Source: Pseudomonas cichorii
GTDB lineage: Bacteria > Pseudomonadota > Gammaproteobacteria > Pseudomonadales > Pseudomonadaceae
Assembly: GCF_003700275.1 (NCBI RefSeq)
Contig: NZ_RBRE01000083.1
Location: 62,001-126,000, forward strand
Direction of reading: 5' to 3'
DNA: 64,000 nt
Shown piece after piece: positions 33,361 to 41,201 of this stretch. How positions within the stretch are numbered: position 1 is the first letter of the stretch; each line of letters opens with the position of its first letter. Below the pieces are notes generated by a model. That model saw nothing but the letters and a program-made list of their open reading frames with translations, did no database searches and was not told where the DNA came from. A program made the position numbers and the translations under genes.

Positions 33361-33543
33361 TCAGCTCGGCTTGGCGCCGGAGTTCTGCAAACGAAACTTT
33401 TCCTTACGCTCGATCTGCACCACTTGCGCGTTGTGCACGGTGATTTCGACGGCTCCAAAACGCAGGTCACGCAACGCACTCTGAATTTCACGCAGAATTG
33501 CTGCTTCGTCCTGACCGTCAACACTACGTAGAGATGCGCTCAT
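33361..33543 (-). CDS. oscA: OscA-type small protein (DUF2292/YezD family)
   Basis: A 60-residue protein: LREIQSALRDLRFGAVEITV followed by HNAQVVQIERKEKFRL, the conserved core of DUF2292. Position directly upstream of sbp-cysTWA on the same strand is the hallmark of OscA, described in Pseudomonas as needed for organosulfur use and linked to chromate resistance under sulfur stress. The biochemical role is unknown. It is probably the first gene of the sulfate operon. Confidence 0.88.
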   Translation of the reverse strand: MSASLRSVDGQDEAAILREIQSALRDLRFGAVEITVHNAQVVQIERKEKFRLQNSGAKPS

Positions 33544-33632
33544 AATCGTATTCCTTGAAATTTGAGAGGCCTGCCTGTCGCGACTGGGGGCGATGGCTCA
33601 TGGCGGTGAGGCAATAGTAGATAGGCAGAGTT

Positions 33633-33657
33633 ATTCTTAAAAAGACTATTTAAGAAT
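33633..33657 (-). promoter_or_regulatory. Perfect inverted repeat upstream of oscA (candidate CysB operator)
   Basis: ATTCTTAAA (33,633-33,641) and TTTAAGAAT (33,649-33,657) are perfect inverted copies separated by seven bases, a spacing typical of LysR-type regulator sites. It lies 90 bp before oscA in an AT-rich promoter region and shares its TTAAGAAT core with boxes near other sulfur genes in the window. Confidence 0.55.
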
Positions 33658-33749
33658 GCAGATATAACCAAAAGTCATTTAGGACCACGACAGCCCGACG
33701 GAGCGCATTGCACGCCACGGCGGGCCTGGATTTCAGAAGCAGAAATCCT

Positions 33750-35684
33750 TCAGATCACGGGCTGACGAAAGTCCGGTGCACGCAACCAATCGATCTTTTC
33801 AGCCGGCATCGGACGGGCAAACCAGTAGCCCTGACCGAGCTGGCAACCATTATCCAGCAGGAATCCCGCCTGATCGGCGTGCTCGATGCCTTCGGCCAGC
33901 ACCCGCATGCCCATGCTCTTGGCCAGCGCGATGATAATCCGCACGATGGCAATATCATCGTCATCGCCGGGCAGCCCGGCGACGAAGCCCTGATCGATTT
34001 TCAGTTTCTGGACCGGCATGCGCTTGAGCCGTAACAGCGATGAATAACCGGTGCCGAAGTCATCGATGGCCAGGCTCAGGCCCAGATTGCGCAGCCGATG
34101 CAGTTGCTCGATGGCCTGTTCAGGGTCATCCATCACCGCGCTTTCGGTGACCTCCAGCTCCAGAAAGGCAGGGTTCAGCCCGGTATCGCGCAGCACCTGG
34201 GCCACTTGTCGATCCAGGTCGCCATGGCTGAACAACCGACTGGAAATATTCACCGCGACAAAGGACAGGTTCACTCCCGCGTCCAGCCAGGCACGCATCT
34301 GCCGACAGGCCGTGTTCAATACCCAGGCATCGATATCGGCGATCAGCCCGCTTTGCTCGGCAATCGGGATGAACTCTCCCGGCGACACCATGCCTCGCCT
34401 TGGATGCTCCCAGCGCACCAGGGCTTCGACGCCCTTGATATGGCTGTTTTCCAGGTCATGGATCGGCTGGTAGAACACGCGCAATTCCTGCTGCTCGATA
34501 GCCCGGTGCAACTCACTGGCCAGTTCGACCCGCTGCTGGGCATGCGCGGTGAGTTCTTCGGTGTACAGCGCATAGCCTTCGCGCCCGTCGCTCTTGGCCT
34601 TGAACAAGGCGGAGTCGGCATTGCGCAACAGTTGCACGACCGTCAGCGCATCGCCGGGAAACAGGCTGATACCAATGCTGGCAGTAATGAACAGTTGCTG
34701 GTCGTCGAGCAGAAAGGGCTTCTTGAAACTGTCTATGACCTGCTGCGCCAGGGCCGCTGCCTGCACGGCCTGCTGACAGTTCTTGACCAGCAAGGCGAAC
34801 TCATCGCCGCCGAGCCGTGCCAGGGTCAACTCGCTGTCGAACAGACTCTTGAGACGTTCGGCCACCGCTTTGAGCACCTGATCGCCCACGCTGTGGCCAA
34901 GGCTGTCATTGATATTCTTGAAGTGGTCGAGATCGATGAGCAGCATGGCACAGCCGCGCTTGCTGGAGCGGGCATGAGCCAGTGCCTGAGTCGCACGATC
35001 GGTGAACAGCAGACGGTTGGGCAGTTGCGTCAGGGCGTCGTAATGAGCCAGCTGACTCAACTCCTGCTCGGAGCGCTTGATGACCGTGATGTCCGAAAAC
35101 ACCGCCACGAAATGCCTGATCTGGCCATCCGGGCCCTTGATGCCGCGGATACTTTGCCATTGCGGGTAAATATCACCGCTTTTGCGCCGGTTCCAGATTT
35201 CTCCGCTCCATTGTCCGGCGCTGAGAATGGAACGATACATCTGCCGATAGAACTCGGGGCCGTGCCGGCCCGACTTGAACTTGCTCGGGTTGAAACCCAG
35301 CACTTCATCGGCCTGATAGCCGGTGATTTCCATGAAGGCCCGGTTGACGTGAACGATCAGCCCCCTGGCATCGGTCACCAATACTCCTTCGCGGGTACTG
35401 TCGAACACCGCCGAAGCCAGCCGCAGGCGGTCCTGGTCGTCTTCCTGCTGACGCCGCAACTGCGCATCGATGCCCATGAACCTGAGCAACCTGCCACGGG
35501 CGATGAAAATCATCACCGCGCTGAGGATCACCCACAGGTAGCCGCATACCTGTTGCCAGACGGTCAATTGAGCCGGTTCTTCGATCAAATGCGGCAGCAG
35601 GTAATCGCACGCCACGAACCATAGAAGAGACAGCAGCCCGTACAAAAGAGCCGCACGCAGGGCGTCCCAGGAAGATTTGATCAT
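33750..35684 (-). CDS. Membrane PAS-GGDEF-EAL cyclic-di-GMP protein (PipA-like)
   Basis: A 644-residue protein from ATG 35,684. A TTG four codons earlier is an alternative. Two N-terminal membrane helices (about residues 10-30 and 45-65), a PAS domain (about 85-205), a GGDEF domain with intact RLGGDEF but no RxxD inhibitory site, and an EAL domain with GVEALVRWEHP, VAVNISS, DDFGTGYSSL and KIDQGFV, so the metal and catalytic residues for phosphodiesterase activity are present. The order oscA, this gene, desaturase matches the P. aeruginosa PA0284-PA0286 region, where this gene is called pipA. Net activity is likely c-di-GMP degradation. Confidence 0.87.
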   Translation of the reverse strand: MIKSSWDALRAALLYGLLSLLWFVACDYLLPHLIEEPAQLTVWQQVCGYLWVILSAVMIFIARGRLLRFMGIDAQLRRQQEDDQDRLRLASAVFDSTREGVLVTDARGLIVHVNRAFMEITGYQADEVLGFNPSKFKSGRHGPEFYRQMYRSILSAGQWSGEIWNRRKSGDIYPQWQSIRGIKGPDGQIRHFVAVFSDITVIKRSEQELSQLAHYDALTQLPNRLLFTDRATQALAHARSSKRGCAMLLIDLDHFKNINDSLGHSVGDQVLKAVAERLKSLFDSELTLARLGGDEFALLVKNCQQAVQAAALAQQVIDSFKKPFLLDDQQLFITASIGISLFPGDALTVVQLLRNADSALFKAKSDGREGYALYTEELTAHAQQRVELASELHRAIEQQELRVFYQPIHDLENSHIKGVEALVRWEHPRRGMVSPGEFIPIAEQSGLIADIDAWVLNTACRQMRAWLDAGVNLSFVAVNISSRLFSHGDLDRQVAQVLRDTGLNPAFLELEVTESAVMDDPEQAIEQLHRLRNLGLSLAIDDFGTGYSSLLRLKRMPVQKLKIDQGFVAGLPGDDDDIAIVRIIIALAKSMGMRVLAEGIEHADQAGFLLDNGCQLGQGYWFARPMPAEKIDWLRAPDFRQPVI

Positions 35685-35841
35685 AAGAATGCACAAAACC
35701 TTACAAAATGACCGGATTATAAAGCAAGAAACATCCTGCGACTCTTATCTAAAAGAGCGACTGGTTTTCTGTGTGCGCTCAGTGATAATGCGCTCTGTTA
35801 CTTTTTTCTTCACATGTGTCTCTACGAGGGCCAAACAGCCT

Positions 35842-37026
35842 ATGTGGTACAACGGTTTGCTCGACCTTTCCGTCTGGCAGGTAATTGCGGTCACGCTGGT
35901 CATGACCCATATAACCATCATCGGCGTTACGGTTTATCTGCATCGCTACTCGGCCCACCGCTCCCTGGAGCTCAACGCGGGTCTCAAGCACTTCTTCCGT
36001 TTCTGGCTGTGGCTGACCACGGCGCAGAACACCCGCGAGTGGACAGCCATCCACCGCAAGCACCACGCCAAATGCGAAACCGTCGACGACCCGCACAGCC
36101 CGGTCGTCAAGGGTCTGTCCACGGTCCTGCGCAAAGGTGCAGAACTGTACCGTACCGAGGCACAAAATCAGGATACGCTGCGCATCTACGGGAAAAACTG
36201 CCCCGAGGACTGGATCGAACGCAACCTGTATTCGCGCTACAAGATGCTCGGTATAGCACTGATGGCGGTTATCGACCTGGCACTGTTCGGGGTCATCGGC
36301 ATCACGGTCTGGGCCGTGCAGATGATGTGGATTCCGTTCTGGGCTGCCGGTGTGGTCAATGGCCTCGGGCATGCCGTGGGCTATCGCAACTTCGAGTGCC
36401 GTGATGCCGCGACCAATCTGGTGCCGTGGGGCATCGTGATCGGCGGTGAAGAACTGCACAACAACCATCACACCTATCCCAACTCGGCCAAGCTGTCGGT
36501 CAAGCCATGGGAATTCGACATGGGCTGGGCGTGGATCAAGGTCTTCAGCGCCCTGCGTCTGGCCAAGGTCCAGCGGGTCGCGCCGATTGCCCACCGGGTC
36601 GAAGGCAAGGGCCACATGGACATGGACACCGCCATGGCGATCCTTAACAACCGCTTCCAGATCATGGCACAGTACCGCAAGCTGGTGATCGGCCCGCTGG
36701 TTGCCCAGGAACTGGCCAAGGCCGACGCATCGGTCCGCCATCAATTCCACCGCGCCAAGCGTCTGCTTTCCCGGGAAACCAGCCTGCTGGAAGACAAGCA
36801 TCACGTGCGCATCCAGGCCATGCTCGAACACAGCCATGCCCTGAAAGTGATCTACGAGAAGCGCCTGGCCCTGCAACAGATCTGGCTCAAGACCAGCAGC
36901 AACGGCCATGACATGCTGAGCGCCATCAAGGATTGGGTACAGGAAGCCGAGGCCAGCGGTATCCAGTCCCTGCGCGACTTCGCAGACCAGCTGAAAACCT
37001 ACTCGCTGCGCCCCGCACAAGCCTGA
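35842..37026 (+). CDS. desA: Acyl-lipid/acyl-CoA delta-9-type fatty acid desaturase (DesA-like)
   Basis: A 394-residue membrane protein from ATG 35,842 (GAGGG upstream). Three histidine boxes of membrane desaturases are present: HRYSAH (residues 34-39), HRKHH (71-75) and HNNHH (near 205). Hydrophobic segments lie between them. It introduces a double bond in membrane fatty acids, needed at low temperature. A C-terminal soluble region of about 100 residues (from AQELAKADASVRHQFHRAK) is a helical extension typical of the Pseudomonas DesA group. It is divergent from the PAS-GGDEF-EAL gene, sharing the 157-bp promoter region. Confidence 0.88.
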   Translation: MWYNGLLDLSVWQVIAVTLVMTHITIIGVTVYLHRYSAHRSLELNAGLKHFFRFWLWLTTAQNTREWTAIHRKHHAKCETVDDPHSPVVKGLSTVLRKGAELYRTEAQNQDTLRIYGKNCPEDWIERNLYSRYKMLGIALMAVIDLALFGVIGITVWAVQMMWIPFWAAGVVNGLGHAVGYRNFECRDAATNLVPWGIVIGGEELHNNHHTYPNSAKLSVKPWEFDMGWAWIKVFSALRLAKVQRVAPIAHRVEGKGHMDMDTAMAILNNRFQIMAQYRKLVIGPLVAQELAKADASVRHQFHRAKRLLSRETSLLEDKHHVRIQAMLEHSHALKVIYEKRLALQQIWLKTSSNGHDMLSAIKDWVQEAEASGIQSLRDFADQLKTYSLRPAQA

Positions 37027-37034
37027 CACCGTTG

Positions 37035-37063
37035 ATCGGCGCGCCTCCCGCGGGCGCGCCGAT
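37035..37063 (+). terminator. GC-rich stem-loop after desA
   Basis: ATCGGCGCGC at 37,035-37,044 pairs perfectly with GCGCGCCGAT at 37,054-37,063. The stem begins nine bases after the desA stop. No T-run follows, so termination would be weak or the hairpin protects the mRNA end. Confidence 0.5.
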
Positions 37064-37163
37064 ACCGGAACTTCCCCCTGCAAATTCGATCTGAACAGCT
37101 TCCCGATAATCAGTTTGGGTAGATGCTGCGGCTCTGGTCGCGCGTCATTCGAGATGCAGCCTC

Positions 37164-38165
37164 ATGGAAAAACAGACCGTAATCGCGCTACCCACCGCAG
37201 CCCAGATGGGCGAGATGCCCGCAGCAGCCGAAACCCTGCTGGCATTGATGCATGCCCAGGCAGAGGTCGCGCGCCTGAGCGAGCGCGAACAACTTTTCAG
37301 TTCATTGCTGGTGAGCGTCAATGCCGTCCTCTGGGCATTCGATTGGGAAACCCAGCGCATGATCTACGTCAGCCCGGCCTACGAGAGCATTTTCGGTCGC
37401 TCGGCGGGTCTGTTGCTGGCTGACTTCTCGGAGTGGCGCGACAGCATCTACCCGGACGACCTGAACTACGCCGAGCGCAGCTTGAGCGACGTCATCGAGA
37501 AAGGCTCCATCGAAGATCGCGAATACCGGATCATCCGTGCCGATGGTGAAATTCGCTGGTTGAGCGACAAATGCTTCGTCAGCCATCGGACCGACCCCAG
37601 CCAGCGCCTGATCGTGGTCGGGATTGCCGAAGACATCACCGAGAAAAAACACCTCGAAGACGAACTGCAACGCCTGGCCACCACCGACGTGCTGACCCAG
37701 AGCAGCAACCGTCGCCACTTCTTTGAATGCGCCCAGCGCGAATTTGAACTGGCCCGGCTGAACGGCACGCCAATGTCTTTTCTGCTCCTGGATGTCGATG
37801 ACTTCAAACTGGTCAACGATACCTACGGCCATCAGGAAGGCGATCTGGTGCTGCAACGAATTGCCGAAAGCGGTCGCTCGGCATTAAGGCGCGGCGATCT
37901 GTTCGGGCGTATCGGTGGAGAAGAGTTTGCAGCGGTATTTCCGGGCTGTGCCCCGGAAATGGCCATGCAGATCGCCGAGCGTCTGCAACGGGAAATCCAG
38001 CGCCAGAGCTTTCAGTGCAGCAACAAGACCTTCGGCATTACCGCCAGCCAGGGCCTGACCAACCTCGGCCCGGACGATCACAGCCTGGAAGCGCTCTATG
38101 CCCGCGCCGACGCGGCCATGTATCAGGCCAAGCGCCAGGGCAAGAATCAGATTGTGTTGGTGTGA
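37164..38165 (+). CDS. PAS-GGDEF diguanylate cyclase
   Basis: A 333-residue cytoplasmic protein. The PAS fold (PAS_3-like) spans about residues 45-165 (VLWAFDWETQRMIYVSPAYESIFG and REYRIIRADGEIRWLSD). The GGDEF domain covers 170-333 with active-site RIGGEEF (GGEEF at 251-255) and an intact RxxD product-inhibition site five residues before it (RRGD, 242-245). It should make cyclic di-GMP in response to an unknown signal. It is the second c-di-GMP gene beside desA. Only the order, not an operon, links them. Confidence 0.88.
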   Translation: MEKQTVIALPTAAQMGEMPAAAETLLALMHAQAEVARLSEREQLFSSLLVSVNAVLWAFDWETQRMIYVSPAYESIFGRSAGLLLADFSEWRDSIYPDDLNYAERSLSDVIEKGSIEDREYRIIRADGEIRWLSDKCFVSHRTDPSQRLIVVGIAEDITEKKHLEDELQRLATTDVLTQSSNRRHFFECAQREFELARLNGTPMSFLLLDVDDFKLVNDTYGHQEGDLVLQRIAESGRSALRRGDLFGRIGGEEFAAVFPGCAPEMAMQIAERLQREIQRQSFQCSNKTFGITASQGLTNLGPDDHSLEALYARADAAMYQAKRQGKNQIVLV

Positions 38166-38175
38166 CGTACTGTCT

Positions 38176-38226
38176 TTTTCGCGAATGAATTGGCTCCTGT
38201 TGTAGGAACCAATTCATTCGCGAAAA
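38176..38226. repeat. Long REP-type palindrome between convergent genes
   Basis: TTTTCGCGAATGAATTGG pairs with CCAATTCATTCGCGAAAA around a 15-base spacer, an 18-bp perfect stem. It is the same sequence family as the other REP elements and sits exactly between the convergent diguanylate cyclase and HDOD genes, where it could also stop transcription from both sides. Confidence 0.88.
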
Positions 38227-38229
38227 CAC

Positions 38230-39615
38230 TCAGGTCTTGGGCAGGTCCTGAACCCCGACAGCGGGATCCTCTGCATTGGCAATGCCCGCGTCCACTGGCT
38301 CTGCGCTGATATCCAGCAGATCCGTCTCGCCTTCCGGCTCTTGCTCAGGCTCTGCCACTTCTGCCGCAACCGGCACCAGCAGGCTTGGATCGATAACACC
38401 GGTGAGCTTCTTGCGCAGGCGCTGCAGGTCGCCGACGCTCAACTTCAACAGCTTGGCGGACTTGGTCTTGACCAGGGTCGTGACACTTTCGTGCTCGCCC
38501 AGACGGGCCATTTGCCCAGCGAGGTTCATGGCCAGCACTTCGCGTGTATAGATGCCGGTGTTGTACTGGTACACAGCGGCAATCAGCTCACGCAGCTCAA
38601 GCGGCAGACGCCAACGGGTACGCAAGGCTGAGCCGAATGCGGCGGAATACTGCTCCAGGGATTGCTTGATCACTTCTTCGTTCAAGTGACCGCCCGCCAG
38701 CAACCACTCCTGCAAACAACCGAGCACCGCCAGATCGCCCAGTGATTGCAGCAGGCCAGCGCAGAAGCAGCGCTCGACATCCAGCTCCAGCATGCCGCCC
38801 AGAATACGTGCGTAGTCAGCGGTGCGCTGCGACATGGTCCAGAGCTGACTGGCCTCGGCCAGCAACGCATCGTCGGTCAATACCGCCATGCGCTTTTTCG
38901 CCAGCCCGGTAACGATAGTGCCGCTCTGCACTGGCCCCAGCACACCAATCGCCCCAACCAGAGTCTGGACCGGCTTGCCCAGATGCTGCGCCGCGCTGTT
39001 GGCCGCCGCGATCAAGACCGCCGTGATATGCGGATCCTTGCGCAGTTCCTGCTCCAGCAAGGCAGCATCAAGTACGCCAGCACTCTGGCTGAGTTTGAGT
39101 GCCGTCTCGACATCGACAAACAGTGGCGCACCGTCGGCAACATCCCGGCGTTTTTCGAGAAACTTGGTCAGGGTCAATCCCGGCGTCAGCGCGGGCATCT
39201 CGCCAGGAACCGGAGCCCGACGCTCCAGCAGCAGACCTTCAAGGCGCTGGCGCAGCCCTTCGGTGTTCAGGGGTTTGGTCAGATAGGCTGTAGGCGCCAA
39301 CGGCAGGACTTCACGCACGCTGGCGCTGTCGCTGCGGTTGCTGAGCAGAATGAAGGGAATCGGCGGCTGGCGGCGCAACGCGCGAATACCGCGCAACAGG
39401 CTCAAACCATCGATGACAGGCAACTCTCTGGCGGCTACAACCAGATCCGGCAGGTGTTTTTTTATCCCTTCGACAGCCTGCTTGCCATCGCTGCACATAT
39501 CCAGTTCGACATCAGCCCGTACACTCAGCACCAGATCACTGAGCGTTTCCCGAACCCACGGATCAGATTCGGCAATCAATACGCGAGGTATCGCAGGCAT
39601 ATCTACAGCAGTCAT
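38230..39615 (-). CDS. HDOD-domain protein with a degenerate response-regulator receiver
   Basis: A 461-residue protein. Residues about 8-130 have the receiver fold (PRVLIAESDPWVRETLSDLVL, then KPLNTEGLRQRLEGLL, with the conserved KP), but the phosphorylation aspartate is replaced: the usual 'vLlDl.MP' reads LVVAARELPVIDG. So it cannot be phosphorylated in the normal way. Residues about 150-350 are an HDOD domain (SQSAGVLDAALLEQELRKDPHITAVLIAAANSAA), a catalytically inactive relative of HD/HD-GYP domains. The C-terminal 60 residues are acidic and low in complexity. It is probably a scaffold or signalling protein of unknown output. Confidence 0.83.
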   Translation of the reverse strand: MTAVDMPAIPRVLIAESDPWVRETLSDLVLSVRADVELDMCSDGKQAVEGIKKHLPDLVVAARELPVIDGLSLLRGIRALRRQPPIPFILLSNRSDSASVREVLPLAPTAYLTKPLNTEGLRQRLEGLLLERRAPVPGEMPALTPGLTLTKFLEKRRDVADGAPLFVDVETALKLSQSAGVLDAALLEQELRKDPHITAVLIAAANSAAQHLGKPVQTLVGAIGVLGPVQSGTIVTGLAKKRMAVLTDDALLAEASQLWTMSQRTADYARILGGMLELDVERCFCAGLLQSLGDLAVLGCLQEWLLAGGHLNEEVIKQSLEQYSAAFGSALRTRWRLPLELRELIAAVYQYNTGIYTREVLAMNLAGQMARLGEHESVTTLVKTKSAKLLKLSVGDLQRLRKKLTGVIDPSLLVPVAAEVAEPEQEPEGETDLLDISAEPVDAGIANAEDPAVGVQDLPKT

Positions 39616-39703
39616 CAGAACTCTCCGACATCGATTCGCTCACCTTAGCCAAAGCCTTCGTTCGGATATATAGCTACAAGTGAGAAATCCACCTCTCAAG
39701 ACG

Positions 39704-39732
39704 AAAAAACCCTGCCGAGGCAGGGTTTTTTC
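39704..39732 (-). terminator. Bidirectional rho-independent terminator after gabT
   Basis: AAAACCCTGCC, a GA loop and GGCAGGGTTTT form a perfect 11-bp stem flanked by A- and T-runs. It lies 45 bases beyond the gabT stop and before the HDOD gene promoter. Confidence 0.9.
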
Positions 39733-39776
39733 TGTCTGTCTGGTCACAAATCACTCAATTTGTGACCCATGCATTC

Positions 39777-41057
39777 TCATGCAATCTCTGCGAAGCACTC
39801 TTCCAGAATCGCCAGACCCTTGTTGAGCAACTCATCGTCAGCGGTCAACGGCACCAGCACGCGCAAGACGTTGCCATAAGTACCGCAGGACAGCAGGATC
39901 AGGCCCTTGTCGCGCGCCTTGGCCACAACCTGAGCCACGGCCGCAGCGTTTGGCTTGTGGCTGTCACCGTCTTCAAAAAGCTCGACAGCGATCATTGCCC
40001 CCAGAGCACGAACTTCACCGATCACCGGATATTTGGCCTGGATGGCCTGCAGGCCGGACACCAGACGCTCACCCACCGACTTGCAGCGCTCCAGCAGGTT
40101 TTCTTCTTCAAACACGTCCAGCACGGCCAGCGCAGCAGCACAGGCCACCGGGCTACCGGCATAAGTACCGCCCAGGCCACCCGGAGCGATGGCGTCCATG
40201 TATTCGGCCTTGCCACACACGCCCGCCAGCGGGAAGCCACCGGCAATCGACTTGGCAAAAGTGGTCAGGTCGGCAGCAACGCCCATCTGCTCCATGGCGA
40301 AGAACGTGCCGGTACGTCCAGCACCGGTCTGCACTTCGTCAGCGATCAACAGGATGCCGTGCTTGTCGCACAGCTCGCGCAGACGCAGCATGAACGCCTT
40401 CGGCGCCACGTAGAAACCACCTTCGCCCTGCACAGGCTCGATGATGATCGCGGCGATATCCTTGGCTTCGGCATCGTTCTTGAAGATGCGTTCGATGCTG
40501 GCGATGGAATCATCCACGCTCACGCCATGCAGTTCGCACGGGTAAAGAGCCCGGAAAATGCCGCCCGGCATCAGGCCCATGCCGGCCGAGTACGGCACCA
40601 CCTTGCCGGTCAGGCCCAGGGTCATCATGGTGCGGCCGTGATAGGCGCCAGTGAAGGCGATCACACCGGCACGGCCAGTCGCAGCGCGAGCTACCTTGAC
40701 GGCGTTTTCAACGGCTTCGGAACCGGTGGTTACCAACAGGGTTTTCTTGGCGAAATCGCCTGGAACCCGTGCGTTGATTTTTTCGCACAGCTCGACATAT
40801 GGCTCGTAGGCCAGCACCTGGAAGCAGGTGTGCGTCAGCTTGGTCAATTGCTCTTGCACGGCGGCAATGATTTTCGGGTGCAGGTGACCGGTGTTGAGTA
40901 CCGCGATACCGCCCGCGAAGTCGATGAATTCACGACCTTCGACGTCAGTCACGGTAGCGTTCTTCGCCGATGCGGCAAAGATCGGGTGGATCTGACCAAC
41001 GCCACGTGGCACAGCGTTCTGGCGGCGTTGCATCAAGGATTCGTTTGTATTGCTCAT
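39777..41057 (-). CDS. gabT: 4-aminobutyrate aminotransferase
   Basis: A 426-residue PLP enzyme of aminotransferase class III. The N terminus MSNTNESLMQRRQNAVPRGV is the standard GabT start. Further motifs are GSEAVENAVKVARAATGR, YHGRTMMTLGLTGKV, LLIADEVQTGAGRTGTFFAMEQ and TTFAKSIAGGFPLAGV with the PLP lysine. It converts GABA and 2-oxoglutarate to succinate semialdehyde and glutamate in the cytoplasm. It follows gabD on the same strand after a 144-bp gap and ends at a strong terminator. Confidence 0.94.
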   Translation of the reverse strand: MSNTNESLMQRRQNAVPRGVGQIHPIFAASAKNATVTDVEGREFIDFAGGIAVLNTGHLHPKIIAAVQEQLTKLTHTCFQVLAYEPYVELCEKINARVPGDFAKKTLLVTTGSEAVENAVKVARAATGRAGVIAFTGAYHGRTMMTLGLTGKVVPYSAGMGLMPGGIFRALYPCELHGVSVDDSIASIERIFKNDAEAKDIAAIIIEPVQGEGGFYVAPKAFMLRLRELCDKHGILLIADEVQTGAGRTGTFFAMEQMGVAADLTTFAKSIAGGFPLAGVCGKAEYMDAIAPGGLGGTYAGSPVACAAALAVLDVFEEENLLERCKSVGERLVSGLQAIQAKYPVIGEVRALGAMIAVELFEDGDSHKPNAAAVAQVVAKARDKGLILLSCGTYGNVLRVLVPLTADDELLNKGLAILEECFAEIA

Positions 41058-41201
41058 GTATTCCTCATTCGCCGCTCATCGGTCGGCGTAGTTCAAGGAT
41101 TAAGCAGCCGGGGTGGGTTGCAGCAGCATACGATGATCGACTGCTGCAACGCCCGGCTACCGGGTGGGATATTTCAGTGTTTCACAAGCAGGTGCGTGGC
41201 G

